Shown: piece by piece, positions 57,633-64,000 of the stretch
How the letters are laid out: each line of letters opens with the position of its first letter
How positions within the stretch are numbered: the stretch's first letter is position 1
DNA from: Luteibacter rhizovicinus DSM 16549
GTDB lineage: Bacteria > Pseudomonadota > Gammaproteobacteria > Xanthomonadales > Rhodanobacteraceae
Direction: 5' to 3'
Assembly: GCF_001887595.1 (NCBI RefSeq)
Contig: NZ_CP017480.1
Coordinates: forward strand, 2,508,001-2,572,000
DNA: 64,000 nt
The notes under the pieces: generated by a model
What the model was told of the DNA's origin: nothing
Databases searched by the model: none
The model's input: only the letters and a program-made list of their open reading frames with translations
Made by a program: the position numbers and the translations under genes

Positions 57633-58577
57633 TCAGGCGACCGGCGGTTCGCCGCCGAGGCGGGATTCCACGTAATACAGCGGCCGCCGTTTGGTCTCGG
57701 CATAGGTCCGGCCGACGTATTCGCCGATAATGCCCAGGGCGAGGAGCTGGATGCCGCCCAGGAACAGGATGACCACCATCAGGGTGGGGTAGCCCCGTAC
57801 CGGATCGCCCCAGGCCACCACCTTGATCAGCACCCAGATGCCGTAGAGGAAAGAAATGACGGCAGCCGACAGGCCGACCCAGGTGGCGACGCGCAGGGGT
57901 GCTGCCGAAAACGAGGTGATGCCTTCGATCGCGAGGTTGCCCAGCCGCCAGTAGTTCCACTTGGTCGTGCCGGCATGGCGGGCGTCGCGGTGGTAGACCA
58001 CGGAGGTCTGCCGGTAGCCGATCCAGGCGAACAGGCCCTTCATGAATCGCTGGCGCTCGCGCAGGCCGCCCAGGGCAGCGACAGCGCGTCGCGAAAGCAA
58101 GCGGAAGTCGCCGGTGTCGCGTGGCAACGGCGTGTCGGAAAGTCGCTCCATGACGCGGTAGAACGCGGCTGAGGTGAATTTCTTCAGGCGGGTTTCGCCG
58201 TCACGCTCACCACGCGTCGCATAGACCACGTCGAAGCCCTCGCGCCAGCGCGCGATGAGCTGCGGAATCAGTTCGGGAGGATCCTGCAAGTCGGCGTCGA
58301 TGACCACGACGGCATCGGCGTCGGCGGCGTCCAGGCCCGCCGTCATGGCGGCCTCCTTGCCGAAGTTGCGCGAAAGCCGGACCGCGATGGCGCGTGTATC
58401 GGCGCTCGCGATCGCGCTCAGCTTCTGCCAGGTGTCGTCGCTGCTGCCGTCGTCCACGTAAATCACCCGCGCCGTGGCATCGATACCGTCGAGTACGGCG
58501 CCGATCCGGGCATGGAAGATGTCGATGACATCGCTCTCGTTGTAGGCAGGGACCACGATGGCCAGTGAGAACGTCAT
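57633..58577 (-). CDS. GtrB/DPM1-like family 2 glycosyltransferase
   Basis: 314 residues, the same architecture as the gene at 31109: VVPAYNESDVI, IDADLQDPPEL, RDTGDFRLLSR, then two C-terminal membrane segments (about 227-252 and 263-285). It makes a polyprenyl-phosphate-sugar. It stands outside the O-antigen locus, next to mtgA, and no flippase or GT-C partner is adjacent. Confidence 0.92.
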   Translation of the reverse strand: MTFSLAIVVPAYNESDVIDIFHARIGAVLDGIDATARVIYVDDGSSDDTWQKLSAIASADTRAIAVRLSRNFGKEAAMTAGLDAADADAVVVIDADLQDPPELIPQLIARWREGFDVVYATRGERDGETRLKKFTSAAFYRVMERLSDTPLPRDTGDFRLLSRRAVAALGGLRERQRFMKGLFAWIGYRQTSVVYHRDARHAGTTKWNYWRLGNLAIEGITSFSAAPLRVATWVGLSAAVISFLYGIWVLIKVVAWGDPVRGYPTLMVVILFLGGIQLLALGIIGEYVGRTYAETKRRPLYYVESRLGGEPPVA

Positions 58578-58586
58578 CTCGATCCT

Positions 58587-59327
58587 TTAGCGAACGCGGC
58601 CGGCGACAGGGGCCGGGCGGGAGAGGTAGGCGGGGCCGCCCAACTGGCCCATCTGTTGCGCGATCCAGGCCGTGCGCTTCTGCACATAGGCGCTGGGCGC
58701 GTCTACGCGGAAGCGGCGCGGATTGGGCAGGACGGCAGCCAGTCGTGCCGCCTGCGTCACGCCAAGACGATCGGGCGGGCTGCGATAGAACACGTCGCTT
58801 GCCGCACCGACGCCGTAGATGCCGTTACCGAGCTCGACGATATTCATGTAGACCTCGAGGATCCGGCGCTTTGGCCAGGTCGCCTCGATCAGCACGGTGA
58901 AATAGGCCTCCAGGCCTTTACGGACGAAGCTGCGGCCGTTCCACAGGAAGAGGTTCTTCGCCACCTGCTGGCTGATCGTGCTGGCGCCGCGAAGGCGCTT
59001 GCCTTCATCCGAGGCGTCGATGGCGTCCTGGATGGCGTCGATGTCGAAGCCGTGATGAAACGGAAATTTCTGGTCTTCGCCGGCGACCATCGCCAGGCCG
59101 ACCTCGGGCGACACGGCATCCCACGGGACCCAACGATGGCGAAACGTGAAGTCGGGTTCGCGGGCAACGAGCGCCTCGACACGACGCTCCATCATCATCG
59201 CGCTGGTCCAGGGCGGCACGAAACGGAGCACCAGTACGACCAGCCACGACAGGACGAGCCAGGCCAGCAGGACCAGGCCGACGATGCGGGCAATACGAAT
59301 GGGCAGCGAGCGAGGCGTCGGGCTCAT
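58587..59327 (-). CDS. mtgA: Monofunctional biosynthetic peptidoglycan transglycosylase
   Basis: 246 residues: one N-terminal membrane anchor (about 12-34), then a GT51 domain with the catalytic glutamate motif EDQKFPFHHGFD and GASTISQQVAKNLFLW, followed by RKGLEAYFTVLIE. It polymerises lipid II to glycan strands in the periplasm. It has no transpeptidase domain. It lies 9 nt upstream of the GT2 gene, so the two are likely cotranscribed. Confidence 0.96.
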   Translation of the reverse strand: MSPTPRSLPIRIARIVGLVLLAWLVLSWLVVLVLRFVPPWTSAMMMERRVEALVAREPDFTFRHRWVPWDAVSPEVGLAMVAGEDQKFPFHHGFDIDAIQDAIDASDEGKRLRGASTISQQVAKNLFLWNGRSFVRKGLEAYFTVLIEATWPKRRILEVYMNIVELGNGIYGVGAASDVFYRSPPDRLGVTQAARLAAVLPNPRRFRVDAPSAYVQKRTAWIAQQMGQLGGPAYLSRPAPVAGRVR

Positions 59328-59433
59328 GTCAGCGCGGTGGCAAGGGATGGCGCAGTATAGGGGCCCCGCGTGTGCCGGTCTTGTCGGCGCGCCGGCACGG
59401 CCCCATCTTTCGTCGGATCACCAGGAGGCCACC

Positions 59434-60351
59434 GTGACCGATTCGATCGTCGAAACCCTGCCATCCGAAGACGTGCTTCACCGCTTCATGCTCGAGAAAG
59501 CAGGCGTCCGCGGCGTGCTCGTGCGTCTGGGCGCCAGCTGGCGCGAGATCGTTTCCCGTGGTGACTACCCCACCGACATTCGCAACACGCTGGGCGAAGC
59601 CGCGGCTGCGAGTGCCCTGCTCACGGGTAACATCAAGTTCGACGGATCGCTTTCGCTGGAGTTCAAGAGCGAGGGCGCGCTGCGCCTGCTTTTCGCCGAA
59701 TGCACCGATCAGGGGCATCTGCGCGGTTTGGCGCGCTACGACGCCGACACCCTGCCGACGGCCCTGCACCTGAACGAGCTGCCAAATGCCTTGCTCGCGA
59801 TCACCATCGGTCAGGTCGACCGTGGGCGCTACCAGGGTGTTGTCGATCTGGATGAGCCATCGATCGCGAAGGCGCTGGAGAGCTACTTCGAGCGATCGGA
59901 GCAGCTGCCGGCGCGCATCCTGCTCGCGGCGAATGCCGATCACGCGGTCGGGCTCATGCTGCAGCCGATCGCGGGCGAGGGTGGCCACAGTGCGGCCGAG
60001 GAGGATGACGACGCCTGGGCGCGGGTCGGCATGCTCACCGACACGTTGAGCAGTTCCGAGATGTTGTCGATCCTGCCGGAGGAACTGCTTTACCGGCTGT
60101 ATCACGAAGAGACCGTGAGCGTTTACGAGGCGAAGGGCCTCGCCTTCGGCTGCACCTGTTCGCAGGAGCGCGTGGAGGGCATGCTGCGTGCGCTCGGCAG
60201 GACGGAAGTGGAAGCCACGCTGGACGACCGCGACGGCGAGATCGAAGTGGTCTGCGAATTCTGTGCCACGCGTTATGTCTTCGACCGCGTCGACGCCGAA
60301 CGCCTGCTCATGCAGGTGGAAACCCCGCCAGCCCCCTCGACCCTGCAGTAA
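59434..60351 (+). CDS. hslO: Redox-regulated chaperone Hsp33
   Basis: 305 residues from GTG at 59434 with a perfect AGGAGG ribosome site; an upstream open frame (59146) lacks similarity. The C-terminal zinc site is CTC near residue 240 and CEFC about 30 residues later, the CxC-CxxC arrangement that makes Hsp33 a chaperone on oxidation. The N-terminal part has RGVLVRLGASWREI and LLTGNIKFDGSLSLEF. Confidence 0.96.
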   Translation: MTDSIVETLPSEDVLHRFMLEKAGVRGVLVRLGASWREIVSRGDYPTDIRNTLGEAAAASALLTGNIKFDGSLSLEFKSEGALRLLFAECTDQGHLRGLARYDADTLPTALHLNELPNALLAITIGQVDRGRYQGVVDLDEPSIAKALESYFERSEQLPARILLAANADHAVGLMLQPIAGEGGHSAAEEDDDAWARVGMLTDTLSSSEMLSILPEELLYRLYHEETVSVYEAKGLAFGCTCSQERVEGMLRALGRTEVEATLDDRDGEIEVVCEFCATRYVFDRVDAERLLMQVETPPAPSTLQ

Positions 60352-60359
60352 TCTGGATA

Positions 60360-60438
60360 TGTGGGAGCCGCTTCAGCGGCGAAAAGCCAACGGAGCGGTG
60401 AAGCCCTAGCGCCAATCGCCGATGAATCGGCTCCCACA
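60360..60438. repeat. Hybrid REP-like palindrome
   Basis: The left arm (60360-) is TGTGGGAGCCGCTTCAGCGGCG (CTTCAGCGG type); the right arm (60415-60438) is the complement of the GATTCATCGG type. Only the outer TGTGGGAGCC boxes pair fully, so this element joins arms of two subtypes. Confidence 0.8.
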
Positions 60439-60465
60439 AAAAGCCACCCGCCGCAGGTGGCTTTT
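60439..60465. terminator. Bidirectional terminator hslO / GGDEF-EAL gene
   Basis: A 10-bp perfect stem (AAAAGCCACC with GGTGGCTTTT) and 7-nt loop between convergent genes, directly abutting the REP element; the right base overlaps the stop of the reverse-strand gene. Confidence 0.85.
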
Positions 60466-63365
60466 CAGGCGTCGAGGGAAAGCGGCGCCGCCAGCCACTT
60501 GCTTGCCGGCTGCGGCTGGGCGAACAGGAAGCCCTGGCCGAAGCGACAGCCGATGCGGCGCAGGGCGCGCATCTGCGACTCGGTCTCGATGCCTTCGGCA
60601 ATCACCTGCATGCGCAGCGAATTGGCCAGTGCCTGGATCGCCCGGACCACCGCGGTGCTGTGCGCGTCGGTTTCGGTGTCTTCGGAGGGCAGTTCGATCA
60701 CGAACGAGCGGTCGATCTTGAGCGTTTCGATCGGGTACTGATGCAGATAGCTCAGCGACGAATACCCGGTGCCGAAATCATCCAGCGCGATGCCCACGCC
60801 GTGGTCGCGCAGGTTCTCGAGAATGCGCTTGACCTGTGCCGGGTTCTCCAGCAGCGCTCGCTCGGTGACTTCCACGCGTACGCAACGGGCCGGCACGCCG
60901 TGCTCGGCGAACAGGTCGAGCAGACGCTGGTCGAGATCGGGCGAACGGAAATGGCTACCCGAGACGTTGATGCTGACAAAGCCTTCGTCGCGCGTGAGTG
61001 CGCGCACCTGGCGTGCCACCTGCTCGAAGATCTGCCAGTCGATGGCTTCCGAGCAGCCGGTGTCTTCGGCGACGGAGAGGAAGTCGCCCGGCGGCAGCAG
61101 GCCGCGCTCCGGATGACGCCAGCGCAGCAGGGCTTCATAGCCGACGACGCGGCTGTTCTCGAGATCCACGATCGGCTGGTAGAACGGGACGAATTCGTTA
61201 CGCGTGAGCGCACGGCGAAGATCGCCTTCGAGTTCGAGCAGTGACAGCGCTTCACGGCGCAGGCGATCGTCGAAGACCGCCGCACGGTGCCGGCCTTCGT
61301 CCTTGGCGCGGTACATGGCCGAGTCCGCGTCGCGCAGCAGTTCCTCGGGGCGCGTGTATTCCGGTGTCGGCAGCGCGATACCGATCGATGCGGAGGTGAA
61401 GATCTCCTTCGCCCCCAGGCGGAACGGCGTCTGCAGCTGCGCGATGATGCGTTCGGCGATATGCGTCGCCGCCTGCGGATCGGTGATGCCTTCGACCAGC
61501 ACCGCGAATTCGTCGCCACCCAGGCGCGCGACCACGTCGCGTGTCTTCAGGCAGGCGCGTACGCGGCCGCCCACCTGGAACAGGAGGTCGTCGCCGACCA
61601 GATGGCCGACCGAATCGTTGATGACCTTGAAGCGGTCCAGATCGATGAAGAGCACCGCGAAGAGATCGGCGGGATTCTCGCGGTAGTGATTCAGTGCCTG
61701 CTCCAGACGCTGCAACAGCAGCGTGCGGTTGGGCAGGCCGGTGAGCGAATCGTGCAGGGTTTCGTACTTCAGCCGGCGCTCGACGCGCTCGCGCTCCGCG
61801 ATCTGCTCGCGCAGGTCGCGGTTGGCCAGGGCCAATGCGCGCGTGCGTTCGGTGACCCGGCGTTCGAGGCTGGCGTAAGCCTGCTTGAGCGACTCGGTGG
61901 TGTACTTGCGCTGCAGCGCGTTGGCGATGTGGTAACTGACGAAGGTCAGCAGTTCCTGGTCGCGCGCACTGTAGGTGTGCTCGGGCGAGTAGCTCTGCAC
62001 CGCCAGCACACCCATGGATTTTTCGTTCCAGATCAGCGGTACGCCGAGCCAGTGCAGCGAGCGCGCGCCACTGGTGGAAAGCACCTGGTCGCGATTGAGC
62101 CGATCGATCTCTTCGCGGTCCGCGAGCAGGGCTTTGCCATTGCGCAATACGTACTCGGTGAGCCCGCGGCCCAGCTCGCGCGGTTCGCGGGAGCCGTCGA
62201 GTTCGTCGACCGAGTAGGGGAAGGTCAGTTTGTTCTGGTCTTCGGAGAGCAGCGCGATATAGAAATTACGCGCGTACAGCAGGCCGCCGATCACGCGGTG
62301 AACGGCGGCGTAAAAATTCTCGATGCTGTCCGAGGTGTTCGCGAGTTCGGCGATGCGGAACAGTGCGGCTTGCAGGCGCTCGCCGCGCTGGCGTTGCAGC
62401 ACCTGCTGGCGCAGGACGCGATTGGCCTCGCGCAACGCCGCCGTGCGCGTGGTGACGCGGCGCTCGAGCTCCTCGTGCGCCTGGCGACGCTCCAGCGCCG
62501 TCTGCACGTGCTGGGCAACGTAGGTGAGCAGTTCGCGGTCGTTCTGCGTATAGCGGGTGTCGTCCCGATAACTCTGCACGACCAGTGCGCCGACCACGTC
62601 GTCGCCGCGTTTCATCGGTACGCCGAGCCAGTCGTCGCTCGGCGGTCCGATCGACACGCGCGGACCGGGAAGATTCTTTTCCAGCTCCGTGCTCGCGCCC
62701 ATCAGCGACTTGCCACCCTGCAGGACGTGCCAGGTCAGCGAGTTCTCGATCGCATCGATCGGGCGGATGCCTTCGGGATCCGGGATGTCCGGATCCAGCG
62801 AGTCGACGAAGTAGGGGAAGCGCACCGTGCGGTTCTGCGCGTCGAAAAGCACGATGAAGAAATTCTCGGCATACATGAGGCTGCCCACGATGCCGTGGAG
62901 CGCACTCATCATGTCCTTCATGTTGTGCTCGGCACCCGCCTGCTCGGCGATCGCATACAACGCGCGCTGCAGCCGTTCGGCCAGCGCGAGTCGCGAGATC
63001 GCCTCGTACAGGTTGGCGGTCTCGGCGAGTTGCCTCAGCCGGACAGACACGAGGCGGCCCAGCCAGTCGATCAGTTCGGCCGAGTCGGCGGCCCCGGCTT
63101 CGTCGGTGTGCAGCTCGAGGACGTGTTCGGTCTGCGGATCGACACCCAGCTCGATCACGGCGTGACCCGTCGACCGGGGTTCGCCGGCCGGCCGCCAGGC
63201 CACCCGGGCGCCGGGCATCAGGTGGCGAGCGAAAGCCTCGCCCTCGCTGAGGACCACGTCGGCCTCGGCCGCCCGCAGCAACCGCTCGACAGCCTCGTGC
63301 AACGGGGTGCTATCACCGTGACCGGGCGCCTTGAGGGACGGGCTTTGGGTTGGAGCGATAGTCAT
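60465..63365 (-). CDS. GAF-GAF-GGDEF-EAL cyclic-di-GMP protein
   Basis: 966 residues from ATG at 63365 (a longer frame to 63488 lacks similarity). Two GAF-like sensor regions (about 140-310 and 345-510), a helical linker, a GGDEF domain with intact GGDEF (about 616-620), and an EAL domain with EALLRW (about 744-749), DDFGTGYSS, LKIDRSF, AEGIE and QGFLF. The RxxD inhibitory site before GGDEF is KTRD, so product inhibition is probably lost. Both synthase and phosphodiesterase activities look possible. It is cytosolic, with no membrane segment. It begins 250 nt from the next, divergent gene. Confidence 0.93.
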   Translation of the reverse strand: MTIAPTQSPSLKAPGHGDSTPLHEAVERLLRAAEADVVLSEGEAFARHLMPGARVAWRPAGEPRSTGHAVIELGVDPQTEHVLELHTDEAGAADSAELIDWLGRLVSVRLRQLAETANLYEAISRLALAERLQRALYAIAEQAGAEHNMKDMMSALHGIVGSLMYAENFFIVLFDAQNRTVRFPYFVDSLDPDIPDPEGIRPIDAIENSLTWHVLQGGKSLMGASTELEKNLPGPRVSIGPPSDDWLGVPMKRGDDVVGALVVQSYRDDTRYTQNDRELLTYVAQHVQTALERRQAHEELERRVTTRTAALREANRVLRQQVLQRQRGERLQAALFRIAELANTSDSIENFYAAVHRVIGGLLYARNFYIALLSEDQNKLTFPYSVDELDGSREPRELGRGLTEYVLRNGKALLADREEIDRLNRDQVLSTSGARSLHWLGVPLIWNEKSMGVLAVQSYSPEHTYSARDQELLTFVSYHIANALQRKYTTESLKQAYASLERRVTERTRALALANRDLREQIAERERVERRLKYETLHDSLTGLPNRTLLLQRLEQALNHYRENPADLFAVLFIDLDRFKVINDSVGHLVGDDLLFQVGGRVRACLKTRDVVARLGGDEFAVLVEGITDPQAATHIAERIIAQLQTPFRLGAKEIFTSASIGIALPTPEYTRPEELLRDADSAMYRAKDEGRHRAAVFDDRLRREALSLLELEGDLRRALTRNEFVPFYQPIVDLENSRVVGYEALLRWRHPERGLLPPGDFLSVAEDTGCSEAIDWQIFEQVARQVRALTRDEGFVSINVSGSHFRSPDLDQRLLDLFAEHGVPARCVRVEVTERALLENPAQVKRILENLRDHGVGIALDDFGTGYSSLSYLHQYPIETLKIDRSFVIELPSEDTETDAHSTAVVRAIQALANSLRMQVIAEGIETESQMRALRRIGCRFGQGFLFAQPQPASKWLAAPLSLDA

Positions 63366-63615
63366 CGCCTGGCGAGGATTCCGGTGTGGTCGGATGCAGT
63401 CTATATGCGTTACGGCGGCCGCGCGATGGGCGTGGGACGCCAGTCTCAGGGGCCTTGCGCCAGCAGCGATCGTTTCCCCCATGGTCATAAACGGCAGCCT
63501 TGCAGATTCCTGAAGGGCGCCCCGCCGGGGTGTTAGTAAAACGTAAAACGCGATACACTGGCAGCGTTTCCGCGAGGCTGAAGCGGGACCTCGGGGATTT
63601 CAGCCACCTGCCGAT

Positions 63616-64000
63616 ATGATGACCATGCGCAGATCCTTTCTCACCTTGCTATTGCTGATGCCGCTTGCCGCGGCAGGGCAGATTGCGCCGGTGGGTTCGG
63701 ACGCCACGGCCTCGAGGCTGCTCGGCCAGCAACCCGACGCTTATGCCCAGAACGCACAGGGTTCCGTGCCGCTCTGGCGCGCACCGGACGGTCGTATGCT
63801 CGCCCTGAAGACGGACGATCGCTCCGATGCGACCCAGCCGCTGGCCTTGCACGCGGTGGATGCCGGTCCGTTCCTTTCCAGTGGCCTGCAGTACGACCTG
63901 GGTCCCCGCGTCCAGGCGCACGCGAACATCACCGGCCAGGGCTGGATGAATTCCGTGGAGTCCTGCGGCAGCTCGGGCACCGGGCGTGGCGATCTCTGCA
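63616..64000 (+). CDS. Secreted or outer-membrane protein, N-terminal fragment
   Basis: Runs off the window end; 128 codons are visible. ATGs at 63616, 63619 and 63625 are all possible. A signal peptide is clear (MRRSFLTLLLLMPLAAAGQ). The mature part has beta-type alternation (GLQYDLGPRVQAHANITGQ) that would suit a barrel strand, followed by SCGSSGTGRGDLC. No family is recognised from this fragment. Confidence 0.65.
   Translation, partial: MMTMRRSFLTLLLLMPLAAAGQIAPVGSDATASRLLGQQPDAYAQNAQGSVPLWRAPDGRMLALKTDDRSDATQPLALHAVDAGPFLSSGLQYDLGPRVQAHANITGQGWMNSVESCGSSGTGRGDLC

Noticed and set aside
61287..63536. 749-codon open frame antisense to the GGDEF-EAL gene
   Set aside because: Mirror of a real high-GC gene; no ribosome site or recognisable domain.

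Overview
The window is a high-GC chromosomal segment of a gammaproteobacterium of the Xanthomonadales/Lysobacterales. A Rhodanobacteraceae-type genome (Luteibacter/Dyella-like) is my best guess. The reasons are: an O-antigen locus lying between a metB-type gene and etfA, an arrangement known from Xanthomonas; intergenic palindromes of the TGTAGGAGCC/TGTGGGAGCC type; a MetJ-type regulator; and overall protein similarity. No tRNA, rRNA, CRISPR array, prophage or intact insertion sequence is visible.

Layout. (1) 1-4.6 kb: a secreted DUF4398-type protein, a DUF465 protein, a PLP enzyme with CBS domains (transsulfuration) and glmS. (2) 4.6-8.4 kb: a sugar O/N-acyltransferase converging on the dTDP-L-rhamnose operon rfbBACD. 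(3) 8.6-34.1 kb: the O-antigen locus. A rightward arm holds metB, wzm, wzt, an FkbM methyltransferase with a coiled coil, a 1127-aa double glycosyltransferase, gmd, rmd, a phosphomannomutase and a second FkbM gene. A leftward arm holds rfbG, an SDR, a GtrB-like GT2, rfbF, a YbhN-like membrane protein, an FAD oxidoreductase, two polytopic membrane proteins, a methyltransferase and manC. The arms converge at a strong bidirectional terminator at 21.43 kb. (4) 34.2-43 kb: etfA and etfB, a second small glycan cluster (FkbM, 936-aa double GT, 78-aa protein, GT4), then ETF-ubiquinone oxidoreductase, all leftward. (5) 43-48.1 kb: an amidase and an Mla/MCE lipid-transport operon. (6) 48.2-57.1 kb: gcvT, a secreted protein, gcvH, a MetJ domain fused to a histone-H1-like tail, a TonB-domain protein, a serine hydrolase and an MFS-like transporter. 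(7) 57.1-64 kb: a CBS-domain protein, GT2, mtgA, hslO, a GAF-GAF-GGDEF-EAL protein and the start of a secreted protein.

How the genes fit together. ManC, the phosphomannomutase, Gmd and Rmd together would make GDP-mannose and GDP-D-rhamnose. RfbBACD makes dTDP-L-rhamnose. RfbF, RfbG and the SDR would make a CDP-6-deoxyhexose, because no rfbH (3-deoxygenation) is present. The large double glycosyltransferases would polymerise the chain, the FkbM/coiled-coil protein may terminate it, and Wzm/Wzt (with a C-terminal carbohydrate-binding domain) would export it. The GT2, YbhN and polytopic-protein module in the left arm may add side groups from a lipid-linked donor in the periplasm.

The most unusual single gene is at 51698-52351: a near-canonical MetJ ribbon-helix-helix domain whose C-terminal part is replaced by about 140 residues of Lys/Ala-rich, H1-like sequence. 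Starts, products and pathways are read from sequence only; no database search was run.
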